DNA of 64,000 nt from Prostheceraeus crozeri. Taxonomy: Eukaryota > Platyhelminthes > Polycladida > Euryleptidae. This document shows, one piece after another, positions 33,104-43,740 of the stretch (positions are counted from its first letter, which is position 1; each line of letters begins with the position of its first letter). The notes beneath the pieces were generated by a model, which was not told where the DNA came from, did no database searches, and saw only the letters and a program-made list of their open reading frames with translations. A program made the translations under genes and the position numbers. The stretch lies in assembly GCA_907163375.1 (NCBI GenBank), contig CAJQUW010009026.1, forward strand, positions 207,501 to 271,500, read 5' to 3'.

Positions 33104-33697
33104 GTTTGCTAGAAGTGTGATTAATGCGAAATTGACGGCACATCGCGGAACTTATTAAGTGGGCAAAAGAGGAATTCCTAATATTTACTCTATTATTCGA
33201 ATTCCTAATACCTTACAGAGATAGGAAAAAAGTCGTGCGTCGCTTGCGGATTAATGTGAGTTCCAGAAAAGTGATTCGATTGCCAAAATTCCTTCTGATT
33301 CGAAGAATTCAGATCATTGCCCACAAGTTTTCTCCATAATGTTGGCCCTTCCGATCATTATTAAAGAAAGTAGCAGGCGTACGAAAATTAGTTCACTTGA
33401 TGATCCTCTCCTCGGCATTGCTCACTGTATAGTGCATACATTGAATCGAAGCCAGGCATCGATGTGTGTTTTGTTGTGTGCGAAGTGATATCACAGCACG
33501 CACGCATCTCTCAATGGCTTTGGTGCCCTCTGCTGACAGTTTTTGTTTGCCATTTCCAATAGCAAGTGATACACGAATTATCCATTCGAGAAGGAGCACG
33601 TTGTCTAATTCTGTGATGTGCCATTTCGATATTAAGGTTACATACAATTCTTCCTTTCTAGGAAACCGAAGCGCACGCAGATGAATCTAATTCTGTG
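33104..33697 (+). mobile_element. hAT-like non-autonomous family 2, copy 3
   Basis: Begins TTTGCTAGAAGTG. Follows the family through GGAATTCCTAATACCTTAC and GTCGTGCGTCGCTTGCGG, and ends in TCTAATTCTGTG at 33697. Like copy 5 it carries an internal TCTAATTCTGTG at about 33606-33617 followed by an extra ~80 bp, defining a subfamily. Confidence 0.7.
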
Positions 33698-33699
33698 GC

Positions 33700-36100
33700 C
33701 ATCATGAAACAGTCGACACTGAAATCGGACGCCGGTGGAACCGGCCATTGGGAAATTTTTTGTTGCACTCTTGAACGAACTTAGCAAGATGATGTGTCGA
33801 GTGGCAAATATTTTTGAGTTGACAGCAAAGCACACCCTTCTTAAAATCGTAGAATTAATGGGTCATGCTGCAGAATACCCTTTGGAAATTCTTAGAAGTT
33901 CTGGTTTAGAAAAATGTTCAACGTTGCATATGAATATTGTAAATCTTGCATGTACATGTAACTATCTAATTGGTAAAAGCCAAAGCGGTGTATTATTGAT
34001 GTTGCAATCTCCGTATCAGTTATCGCATTATTTCAATGAGAACAGAAGACAAAAAGTCTATTACTTCAATTATTTGAAAAATGGTTATTAACAACAAAAT
34101 CATATTACCTGAAATTATTTGCCTCACTGACACTTGGCTACATTCTTACAGAATCAGTTATCGTCAAAAGTTCTCATGAATTCAGAAAAGATTGTCCAAC
34201 ATCGTATTGATAGTGGTGTGACTATTTTTGTGTCATGTGATATTCTTGTCACTTATATTAATATTATTAATTTGATGATAAGGGCGATGGTGCGTGACAT
34301 AATTAATGTCCTTTTTTACATGCTTTTGTCTGCATGTAATCAGCCACAGCTGTCTATATTTGAATAAATGCCTATTATCATTGATTTTGTCATCATTATG
34401 GTCGGTGTCGGCATCGCCCAAGGTTTTCACGACGGCAGCACCACAGTCCTGGAAATTAATTAATTTCACGGCATTCTATTTGAACTTATTAATTGAAATG
34501 CATCTAAAAAGTTTTCAGTTGGACAGTACAGTTGCTCAGATACATCTAACTATTTACGAGGAACAAGCCATCTCATGCCTTCACTACCAAATATTAATGA
34601 ACTCATGCCGTTTTCATGAATATAATAGGTTCCTTGTATTTCTTAAGTTTATTTTTCAACAGAGCCTCTATGCTAGCTGAACTATATCCATATAGTGTGA
34701 AACTCTTTGAATTCTCGAATTTGATTTTGTTGCTTTTTAAGAAGTTCGAAACACTAAATGTGAACTTTACTACGCGTAAATTCGAATCACATGTGAAATC
34801 AATCACCGGTGTAAAAAATAGTTTTCAATAGTGGCAATAATAGTACATGTAAGTAAAACTATGCTCCTAACTGCAGAAAGCATGTTTCGATGTTAAGATA
34901 TATAGGCACTCTTTCCTTACATTTTGTCAAGATATTCCATTCTCCCAATCAAAATTTACGCACCTCGGTTTGAATTCAAGCGCATAGGTAATTTCTTTAT
35001 TTACTTCGATGATGTGCACCTTCCGCGAGCGTTGTAAAGAAAGTGCTTGCTGTCTTGAACACTTGAACACAACTAAATGTCAGAAAATGAAGTTCTGAAA
35101 AGATTGTACAGTCAATTTTTCATTGACTTGGCGAGTGAAATGGAAGATAAACGCAGATGCATTGACGTTCAGACATTCAGAATGAAGTTTCCTGGTGGGC
35201 GCAGGATCAGATTCAAATAATTTATGACAAATGGGGTAACTTTAAATAAAATGACTAACTTGGGGTAACTTGGTATAATTCAGCTCGTCATTGTCATCGA
35301 TGGCAATTCTCTCTTTCTTTCTCTCACTTAGTAATCGTCTCAGGCAGAAGTGGTATGAAATGAATATGAAAAATGTAGACAAGCACTCAATCTCTGGTTT
35401 CCATTGCATTTGACTACACAGTTAGTTCATGGAATAAAGCAATTTTTTTGAATATAAACCTGCTTCCGGGAAGATCGAATGAAAAATAAATTGGTAGAGG
35501 AGCCTATGTCATGATGTTGGAAAGATAATGAAAACTAATAAGGGACAAGATAAGAGAAGAAAAGTGGACGAAGGAATTCACCTGGCTCTTATCTGTCCAA
35601 CGCTGCTGCAGCTAATACTGAGGTGAAATGGAGGTTTAGATGAGCACAAGCAGGATGTGAAAGTCTGGGCCGAAGAGGATATAGAGACATATTAGCTGAT
35701 TCAATGAACCATCTAGATTGTGAACCGGCATTATGCTATTAATATTCTCCATTCACTTATTTTGCGGGTCGGAAGAGAGCAATAACAGAATGAGGATTTC
35801 TTGATTCTCTTTGTATTATTGATAACATATACATGTGCATTATTGTATAAATTATGTGTGCTCACTCAGACGCACATTTTATATTTGTTTTGACTTATGT
35901 TATTTATGGTAATTAAATGACTTCATCTTCGAACATTTGAATTGTCTATTCTTGCAATTCTTTATAGGTGATTTACAATTTCTGTACTTATGAATGCTTC
36001 GCATGATTTTCATTCAACGAATATAAACACATTTCTATTGTATTCTATTCTACAACGTCTGCGACATGCATCAAGATTGTCAGGAACTATTAACTTTAGA
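33700..36100. other. No recognisable gene
   Basis: Several open frames of up to 124 codons (33735-34091, 34306-34680) lack any recognisable motif and overlap frames on the other strand; treated as non-coding. Confidence 0.4.
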
Positions 36101-38404
36101 TTAGAGGTCGAAATTTCTGTCACGCATGCCACTGACAGAATTCTCAATTCCAAAGATAATGCCGGCTATAACATAGAATACAATTGAACATAAAAAGACA
36201 CCAGCAATATGATGAAGAGTGAATGTATAACCTGCTTTTGTAAATGCCGTTTCCACAGGACAACGGGTTGGTATTATGTTGTTAAACCAATATTTGATAG
36301 AATGAGTGACAAGTCCTGTATTAGTCATCCTCCTCATGTAATAGTTGACGGCATCTTGATATGGGGAATTTTTCGGTAATGCGAAGCCCAAGACATTGTC
36401 TTTGTTAAATGATTCGGGCAATAGTGAAAGATTCTTACAATTCATTCGAACCATTAAAAGAACTCTGGTTGAATCTCCGATGAATGCCCAATCGCCACCA
36501 TCTGAAGTTTGCACCATTTCGAGTGCTCTAGAAAAGGATGTTGGTTTCGATTTGGGCAACATAGCATTGATTTTCTTGAAAACGGAGTAATTGCTGTTCT
36601 TCAAAAGTTGAACGAGACTTGTTCCTTTTACTACTAACGGTCTGACTACATCCTGTTGAGACATCTCGAAGATACTGTTGATAGTTTTGCCTTTCGGAGG
36701 AATCGTGACATGAGTGATGAAAACTGATGTGTAGGTATTTATGATTATAATGGAAAATATCCACAAAGAAACAGTGCCTACACGACTTGAATATGCTAAT
36801 GGGGAGAATTCCTGACCTTGCTCAATAATGGTTCCAAAAGAGTTCCATACGTTGCCTGTTAACGAAATTTCATCACGAATTCTGTTTTTGGATTGCAAGT
36901 TCCATGCACTGAAAGGACTCAAGCGAGATGAGATTGCAATACAAAGGCCGGACATGATTGTCACTACTAATAACATTAACCACGTTTGCCACTCAAATGG
37001 CATCACGAAACTAAATATATTTGGTCTTGTTGATACTTTTCTCATCATAATGTAATAAGGTTCGCTCTTGAAAGGATGTGTAAAATCAACGACTTTCGCC
37101 CGAGCGAAATCCATGGTGAGAGCAGTTGCGGAGATTGATACCTCTTTTCTCATTGCCATACCTACAAGGCCAGACCATTGTCCTGTCGTTTCATTGAGCT
37201 CTCCGAACTCACCATCAAAAGACAGAATATAACATGCCCTGAATTTCAATCGTTTTTCGAGAATCTTTATCATGTCATTAATGATTCCTTCAATACCAAT
37301 GCATGTCACATTTTCGTGTCTCCAATTCTTATTGGTCAATAATGTGAACGGTGGATAATTCAAAATTCCAACCAGTAATATTTTGCCACCAAAGTCAACA
37401 AATTGATTAGGAAAAATATTATTCAATTGTTTCGACGTCCTATTATCCTCATCATATATCGTAACGGTTTTCCAAACGGTTGACGATTCAATGGTATGCG
37501 TTGATTGAAAGGTCACATTAATCAATTGAGACAAAAGCATTGGATCGCTAGTCAATGAAGATTGAACTGATCTGAAACAATTCGAGTCACAGTGATCACA
37601 TTTGTTAATTGTTGTCTGTAGATGTGTTCGGAGCCTAGAAATTTTCTCATAAGACAGAGAACTGATGATGATACCAACATTGGAGAATGGCGGTAAATGT
37701 TGCAATAGATTAGTTGATGTGATCTGGTGTGACAATTGTATGAACCAATAGAAACGCTGACTAAGTAGGCCTCCATCAGCACCGGATTCCTTGGCCAATT
37801 CAATTAATTGAAACAACGTCACATCATCACAAATTGCAAAGAAATGTCGATATTTTCGACTGTCTCTTGCAATCCATTCAAGAGACCGATTCAGACTCGA
37901 AACATCTGTTAAATCAAAGGAACGCACATGCATGGTTATAAACGAAACACCAATTATGGAGAGTCTCGATGTGAAAGACGTGAGATCAGCACGAGTCCAC
38001 GGAGTGTCATCATTGAAGAAAATAACTAATGTTTGAATTCGAAGTTGCTGCACGACTCTCATCAACGTGTCAGCGGTCATTTTGGATGAATCAATACTAG
38101 AGATGCCGACACATGTATAACAGGAGTCTGTACATTGTTCAGGGGTGCAAATATGACGCCCACTATTGGATCTATTGTGTTGAAAGATAGTCGAGATCGT
38201 TATAGGCAATGAAGTTGAGATAGTACCTTGAAATCCTGGTGCAGAGGTGTTGGAAACTGTTCCCATGGTCTTAATCATTGATTGAATAACATCACCAGAG
38301 TTATTAGAATGCTCAAGAATGCGAAGATCGTAGTTGCAAGCATCTTGTTGAGCGAATAAGGAAACGATAAGCAGACAGTTGCGAAGATCAAACACCGAGT
38401 GCAT
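36101..38404 (-). CDS. Divergent ionotropic glutamate receptor subunit, single exon
   Basis: 767 codons from the ATG at 38404. The frame opens 13 codons earlier at a TTG, but the ATG starts a plausible signal peptide (MHSVFDLRNCLLIVSLF). Residues ~30-335 form an amino-terminal domain with several N-glycosylation sites. S1 (~340-457) holds LTMDFARAKVVDFTHPF, where Arg435 matches the agonist-carboxylate arginine. M1 is ~472-493. The re-entrant pore has IIEQGQEFSP with Glu528 at the Q/R/N site. M3 ends YTSVFITHV in place of SYTANLAAFL. S2 contains AFIGDST, with Asp644 at the ligand-amine position (Asp is seen in glycine-type receptors, Glu in most AMPA/kainate). M4 is ~733-753. It would form cation-channel tetramers at the membrane; ligand unknown. 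Confidence 0.93.
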   Translation of the reverse strand: MHSVFDLRNCLLIVSLFAQQDACNYDLRILEHSNNSGDVIQSMIKTMGTVSNTSAPGFQGTISTSLPITISTIFQHNRSNSGRHICTPEQCTDSCYTCVGISSIDSSKMTADTLMRVVQQLRIQTLVIFFNDDTPWTRADLTSFTSRLSIIGVSFITMHVRSFDLTDVSSLNRSLEWIARDSRKYRHFFAICDDVTLFQLIELAKESGADGGLLSQRFYWFIQLSHQITSTNLLQHLPPFSNVGIIISSLSYEKISRLRTHLQTTINKCDHCDSNCFRSVQSSLTSDPMLLSQLINVTFQSTHTIESSTVWKTVTIYDEDNRTSKQLNNIFPNQFVDFGGKILLVGILNYPPFTLLTNKNWRHENVTCIGIEGIINDMIKILEKRLKFRACYILSFDGEFGELNETTGQWSGLVGMAMRKEVSISATALTMDFARAKVVDFTHPFKSEPYYIMMRKVSTRPNIFSFVMPFEWQTWLMLLVVTIMSGLCIAISSRLSPFSAWNLQSKNRIRDEISLTGNVWNSFGTIIEQGQEFSPLAYSSRVGTVSLWIFSIIIINTYTSVFITHVTIPPKGKTINSIFEMSQQDVVRPLVVKGTSLVQLLKNSNYSVFKKINAMLPKSKPTSFSRALEMVQTSDGGDWAFIGDSTRVLLMVRMNCKNLSLLPESFNKDNVLGFALPKNSPYQDAVNYYMRRMTNTGLVTHSIKYWFNNIIPTRCPVETAFTKAGYTFTLHHIAGVFLCSIVFYVIAGIIFGIENSVSGMRDRNFDL

Positions 38405-38516
38405 ATCTAAAGTCGTCAGGATCACCAGCTTATCAATCAGCAATCAATGTATTAATTGTAGAAGTTTGCCGAGTTTTCACGATACTTAACTTTTCCTCTG
38501 CCAGCAGTTTCATAAA

Positions 38517-38523
38517 TTATATA
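38517..38523 (-). promoter_or_regulatory. TATA box of the glutamate receptor gene
   Basis: TATATAA on the minus strand, 113 bp before the ATG at 38404. It implies transcription starting around 38490 without a need for an upstream exon. Confidence 0.45.
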
Positions 38524-39237
38524 GTGACAATTGACTGACAATTTCAAAGAAACAATGAAACCACTGATTTCAGAAATAGATAGCGTAATCTGATATTTAA
38601 AGAGCGCAATCAGTATAAATGCTTGAATGGTAAATTTTTTGAGTTTGAAGCTGAAGCACTGACTTGAACTCCCTGGAATTAAGTGCTGGGAATAATAGGT
38701 TCATCACTTAGTAACGCATTTGATGCCATTTCCTTCTGATATTATATTTTTTCATGGTGTGAGTGCTGAGAAGATTTGAACTGCGGTTACCTTTATAACA
38801 TAACATTATAAAAGCAATTTGGTGAACTTGATGCTTTGACTAACAATTCATGATGACGAAATACTTTCAGAAGAGAAAATTGCAGTGAAATTATATCGAG
38901 AGTTTTCAATTTTGTTTGTTATTAGCTCTTCTGATGATTGCTGTTTAGACAATATTCAAATCATTTATTTCACATTTGCACCGCGAACTCAGACAGGACG
39001 TGAGCGGTCGGTGTCAATGTATTACATGATCAGGCAAGTGTTTTATTAAAAGACACTCACAGGTTTATCAACTAATTTTATGATGGGGGAAGCAGGTAGA
39101 TGTGGAGGCGGCCTCTCTGCCCGCAGGTGGGTGAGATCTTTCTGCTAGGAGGCGGAGGCAAAGGTGGCTTTCTGCCGGAGACGGAAGTGTCCTTTCCTTG
39201 ATGTATGAAGACCCGCGTGTGTTCCTACAAGGACAAT
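38524..39237. other. No recognisable feature
   Basis: Upstream region of the receptor gene and a GC-rich patch at 39080-39200 with purine/pyrimidine-biased words (GGAGGCGGC, GGAGGCGGAGG). No coding call. Confidence 0.4.
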
Positions 39238-39245
39238 CATGGGAC

Positions 39246-39768
39246 CACAGAATTAGATAGTTTAATCGTATCACTTTGCTAGAAGTGCAAACTGATTCAA
39301 ACAGATGGCACATGCAGAAACTTAATAAGTGGGCAAAAAGAAATTTTTAATACCTTGCAGAGATAGGAAAAATAGTCGTGCGTCACTTGCGGATTGCTCT
39401 GAATTCCTTCAAAATGCTCCGATCGCCACGACTCCTTCAGATTCGAAGAATTCAGATCATTGCGCAAAAGTTTTCTCGATAATGTTGGGCCCTCCGATCA
39501 TTTTTAAAAAAGCTAGCAGGCGCATGAAAAAAACGTTCACAAACTTCTCTGTAGAACTTGACATCGTCTGTGTCTCTTTGCTGTGTGATCCGGTAGATAA
39601 CAGTCACTGAAACTTTGCACAATTTGGCGTGTTTAATGTTGAACTGGTTGCTCATTGTTCGATTGCTATGATACTTAGTCAGGAGATTGTGCCATTTCAT
39701 TAACGTTACATGTTCCAATGCTTCCCTTCAGGTCAATCAGAAGAAGAGACGACCTGTCTAATTCTGTG
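39246..39768 (+). mobile_element. hAT-like non-autonomous family 2, copy 4 (defining copy, 523 bp)
   Basis: Ends are CACAGAATTAGA at 39246 and TCTAATTCTGTG ending at 39768. Flanked by a perfect 8-bp duplication CATGGGAC at 39238-39245 and 39769-39776. No coding capacity. Other copies at 11.27, 14.10, 33.10 and 47.17 kb are all in the same orientation. Confidence 0.92.
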
Positions 39769-39776
39769 CATGGGAC

Positions 39777-40344
39777 GCTTAATAATGACATGTAATTAAC
39801 AATTGTGTTTCTTAAAGTGCCTGTGTGATTGAAAAGAGACAAAGAAAGGAAATGAATTTTGGATTGAATGATAGTCAATAAACATCAATACCATGGGCGA
39901 AGTTAAACACTATTCTGTATTTTTATCCACCAGTCATCCTGTTGTATGAGCCTAAAATAACCCTGTATATATGTAGTGAGAAAGTTAAAAGCGACTGAGA
40001 TTATAGAAGTGTATTTGATTTGTATACAAAAGCATTGGCGCAATGTCACTGTTCTGATGATGCTAATGAAATGATTTCATGAACACAGAGGAAGAATTCA
40101 GAATCACTATTTCACATTTTTAGAGATAGAAGCTTGTAATTGAAAATTTACAATTACGTTTCATTTCATTGATGCCATCCAAGCATAGATTCTGCAGTAA
40201 TCTTTACATTCAAAATACAAAATCAGTGAATATCTCTACAAAATCGGTCTTTCAAATTAATTAAGGGTGCATTTTCGCAAGCGAATGAAATGTATGTGAG
40301 TAATCAAAACCATAGAACAAGCATATAGTTATTATGAATATTAT
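39777..40344. other. No recognisable feature
   Basis: AT-rich, nothing recognised. Confidence 0.4.
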
Positions 40345-40515
40345 AAAATTATACTAGGCAGAGTGTCGACTTAAAAAAATGATACAGTGAACATTTTTAA
40401 ATGAAAAGATTAAGGTTTTTGCGGAGATTACGTTCCTCTGGTTCAAAAAATTATTTGGTCACTTTTTAAGAAGCCAAATTTTTGCAAATTTATATACTAC
40501 CGACATGAAGCCCCT
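40345..40515 (-). mobile_element. CATAGAG-family element, copy D (end fragment)
   Basis: Matches the first ~165 bp of inverted copies such as C and F (GAGTGTCGACTT…GCGGAGATTACGTTCC…TATATACTACCGACATGA). Only the terminal region is retained. Confidence 0.75.
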
Positions 40516-41470
40516 TAATTGCAGATGTCTGGAGGTCTGGCGCTACGCGCCGACGATTTAGGCTGTCATTTGGAAGGTAATATATCCTCAATCAATAGGA
40601 AACGTGAATTGCCTTCTAATCTGACTTCACATTTCGATCCCCTCACATTGAACAAGTAACACAATTCTTGCTGATACTCATGCTTCTTTATAAACACCTT
40701 CCGACATAGGTTACTGACGCTAACGTTGACCTCAGAAGGCGCAGGACGTCGAAGGCCCGTCGTGATTTTACAATAAATTTTTTAACGAATTGTGACCAAT
40801 TTTTTTCTGTTTTCCCGAGAGTGTTCAGTCAGTACGACTTTCACTGGAAAAAAATCAGCTAACTTTAGTAGTTTGCATTCTACAATGTAGACGTTTATTT
40901 CAGTGGAACAGTCAGGATATGAGATACACCAAAAGTGCATCAATCATCATACCACTTTCTCACCTGACATCACATTATCATTTGACTCCATCATCAATTA
41001 AGTAGCAGAATAGGAAATTCACTGCTATGGCAAGGCTTGAAATATTAACATATACAGATAAAATAAACAGATAAATAACAGAATTTGAAATCTGAAAATA
41101 GAGTGAACGCTAAATCAGTAGAGGTTTGACATTTTCAACAAAACTGGAAATTGATCGTGTGAAACAGTATTTAACCTAATTACACCATTATTTGAAGCAA
41201 CCATTATCACCCGGAAAATATGGTGACAGTAATGAACATGCCTAATGGAACACAAATAAGTTTTTTGATACCATGACTATTTTCAATCGTAACTACAACA
41301 AATCTGTATTTTGGTGAATTTTCGTTGACAATTATTTCCGTTTTCCTCAACATATAGCAGAGTTCAATATCCCATAACTTAATACATTTTAAGAGCAAGT
41401 AAATAATGAAGGAAAAGTAGGCGTTTAAATCCAGTGGATCGTGAACAAATCCGGATTTGTCTGAACCAAC
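40516..41470. other. No gene recognised; upstream of TRP-like channel
   Basis: Contains a GC-rich palindromic word GGCGCTACGCGCC near 40536. No coding region. Confidence 0.4.
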
Positions 41471-41474
41471 TTCC

Positions 41475-41482
41475 TATATAAA
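41475..41482 (+). promoter_or_regulatory. TATA box of the TRP-like channel gene
   Basis: TATATAAA 41 bp before the ATG at 41516. If used, the 5' leader would be only about 10 nt and the gene would need no upstream exon. Confidence 0.5.
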
Positions 41483-41515
41483 TCTGCAGCCAATTTGCTA
41501 CTTTGATCAACTTTA

Positions 41516-43315
41516 ATGGAAGGTTTCAAGCTGCTATCAGATGACCTGATCAATGATGAGGATCTTGTTGAAATTTTCATCACCGACGACGTTGATCGAC
41601 TGCAGCAACTTCATTGCAAATTCGGTACGAAGGATGAATGGGTCAATTTCCTGACAAGTGACCGAATGGGAATGATTGAAGTGAGTAAGGCACCAATCTG
41701 CTGTGGAACTACTAAACTTCTTCTGGACGATCTCAACTTGCATCAACCATTTCTCCTGGCCTTTCTATACGGCTCATCAAAATGCTGCGGATACTTGCTG
41801 GATCACTTGGAAGGGAGCGACATTATTTCTGTTCATGAGAATGGTCTAAATTGTCTTCATGCGATTGTCTTGGGTCTGGTGTGGCGACTGATTCCTAAAA
41901 GAGACGATCTTGAAGCAACGGAAGTGGCAAATTCTCTTCAAGATCACCTGCGTGACACTTTCTCACGTCAGGAAATGCTTCAGTTATCGACCATGTCCAG
42001 TTGTTGCGGTTTAAGACCATGTGAATTGGCCACTAGTGTTGGAGAAGTTGAGTTTGCTGAGAGATTGTTAGAAGATGCGGATATGTGGGTAATAAATAGA
42101 AAAGTTCATGGAATGTATAGCTGCATTGAATTTGACATGGGAATTTATAATCCAGCGTGTGCAGATTCCCGCTTTTTGGCTAGTCCAGTAGTTCAATTGC
42201 TTTGCCTATTGGATTCGCCAGAGGGCTTGATACGCCTTAAAAATTCGAAGTTATTATCGGAAAATCGTGTTCTTTGGCAATGTGCTACGAGTATTCTCTA
42301 TAGAAACGGCGTACTCTTCTTTATATGGATTTTTCTGAATATATGTTGTGGTATTTTGTTCATCTCGTCGCCTAATAATTTTTCATACAATTTTATTCTT
42401 TTAGAATGTAATTACAAAGCCAACGTATCTTTGGCCGGCCTTGAAAGTGAAAAATATTTAGAAATATTTCTGTTAGTTAATAGTATACTTGCATCTATAG
42501 TAACTCTTACGACTCTTACTATATGCGCAGTGAATATACGACTTCAAAAGAAAAGGTTAGGTCTTCACAGGGTTCCCAATGCTATTTATTCAGTTTGTGT
42601 GAGCTATGGATGGCCTTGTCTAGTTATGTTGCCATGTTCAATATGCATCTGCTTCATGATGACAAAGAGTCAAGCTTTTCCCTGCACTGATTACTATAAA
42701 GCTAACGTTCACACGGCAATCACTTCATGCCAAACTATATGTTTCAGCTGCCTGGGCATGTGCTCCCTGAGATGTGTTCCTTACATCGGCAAGTTTGTGA
42801 GCAACTTTTTTTCCATTGTAAAAGAGTTTGTGTCGTTCCTTGCATTATATACGTTTGTCATTTTGATATTTGCAAGAATTTTCCAAATTGGAACTCGTAC
42901 AATGAACCTTGAATCACCTGATAAAGCTCCAACTAACTCGAATTTTTTTGATTCATTTTATCAGACATTCTTGGCAACTCTCAACATACTTAATTTTAAT
43001 ACGATGCAATGGTGGTTTTATTTGAAAATTGTGCACATTTTGATGGTGTTTATTCTACCATTTATGTTTTTTAATTTCATCATTGGTATTGTCTCTGCGA
43101 GATTGTCTCTTTTTGTAGAAGCATCTGATGAACTATATCATCTCACCAGATTAGCGCATGTCGTCATTTTTGAGTTTGCGCTCATTCCCATTCGAAGGTG
43201 CTGCTGTAGCGTTTTTGGAAAAAATAAATTTTGGAAGATTTCAACCAGAGTATTGAGGAGAAATTCATGTAGATATGTGTCTCAAGCAAGCATGAGTCAA
43301 TTGAAAATTGAATAA
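41516..43315 (+). CDS. Ankyrin-type / six-TM TRP-like channel, single exon
   Basis: 599 codons. Residues ~60-190 have weak ankyrin-like repeats (HQPFLLAFLYGSSKCCGYLL, NGLNCLHAIVLG, GLRPCELATSVGEVEFAERL). Hydrophobic segments follow at about 264-284, 315-339, 355-381, 402-420, 433-455 and 503-528. A short loop at ~476-496 between the last two (FFDSFYQTFLATLNILNF) is the likely pore helix region, and FNFIIGIVSARL ends the last segment like the TRP inner helix. A basic tail with CCC follows (561-564). This fits a TRP-superfamily cation channel of the compact ankyrin type, but no standard subfamily motif (TRP box EWKFAR) is visible, so selectivity and stimulus cannot be given. TATA box just upstream; no introns. 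Confidence 0.7.
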   Translation: MEGFKLLSDDLINDEDLVEIFITDDVDRLQQLHCKFGTKDEWVNFLTSDRMGMIEVSKAPICCGTTKLLLDDLNLHQPFLLAFLYGSSKCCGYLLDHLEGSDIISVHENGLNCLHAIVLGLVWRLIPKRDDLEATEVANSLQDHLRDTFSRQEMLQLSTMSSCCGLRPCELATSVGEVEFAERLLEDADMWVINRKVHGMYSCIEFDMGIYNPACADSRFLASPVVQLLCLLDSPEGLIRLKNSKLLSENRVLWQCATSILYRNGVLFFIWIFLNICCGILFISSPNNFSYNFILLECNYKANVSLAGLESEKYLEIFLLVNSILASIVTLTTLTICAVNIRLQKKRLGLHRVPNAIYSVCVSYGWPCLVMLPCSICICFMMTKSQAFPCTDYYKANVHTAITSCQTICFSCLGMCSLRCVPYIGKFVSNFFSIVKEFVSFLALYTFVILIFARIFQIGTRTMNLESPDKAPTNSNFFDSFYQTFLATLNILNFNTMQWWFYLKIVHILMVFILPFMFFNFIIGIVSARLSLFVEASDELYHLTRLAHVVIFEFALIPIRRCCCSVFGKNKFWKISTRVLRRNSCRYVSQASMSQLKIE

Positions 43316-43660
43316 GTGAGGTTTCATATTTATATTTTTGAATTGTACTAATGAATAGTTGTGCAATTGCAAATGTGTGTATATTGGTAAACTGCTTTAG
43401 TTTGCATGCGAAAGACTTTTAATTGTAAATCAATTTATTAGGTTCTTGTCATATTTGCTCCGTTTTTCTGAATAAACGCTTTCCATTTGTGTCCGATTCA
43501 TGTGGGTGTTTTCCAGCGCGAATTCTGAGGAAATGGAGGTGTCAAAACTTTTTTCCCTCAATTGTAGGAAGCCCAAAAATCCTTGTATTTGTATTGTAAA
43601 AATGTAGGATGATGTAGGAAAATGTAGGAAATATGGATTGTATTGTAAAAATTGTAGGAA
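43316..43660. other. 3' flank of channel gene with short direct repeats
   Basis: AATAAA at about 43472 could be the polyadenylation signal. From 43560 the words TGTAGGAAGCCCAAAAA and TGTAGGAAAATGTAGG repeat in direct orientation and lead into a Penelope terminus. Confidence 0.5.
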
Positions 43661-43740
43661 GCCCAAAAAAAGCGAATCCGTTATTCTGCTGAGGCCTTTC
43701 GACCAACACCGTCGGTCATCATCAGAGCCACTTTACATTA
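43651..43740 (-). mobile_element. Penelope terminal fragment
   Basis: GGAAGCCCAAAAAA…GAGGCCTTTC…GTC on the plus strand follows the same order as the outer arm of the 18.2-20.8 kb Penelope palindrome. No coding part remains. Confidence 0.6.
43688..43729 (-). ncRNA. Hammerhead-ribozyme-like motif, best core match
   Basis: Minus strand: stem I GCU, core CUGAUGA, U, stem II GACC…GGUC, GAAA, self-complementary AGGCCU, cleavage-site C, AGC closing stem I. All conserved core bases are present; the only departure is the extra U before stem II. Confidence 0.65.

Noticed and set aside
33735-34680. 118- and 124-codon frames
   Set aside because: No motifs, unbiased composition and overlapping antisense frames; not supported as genes.
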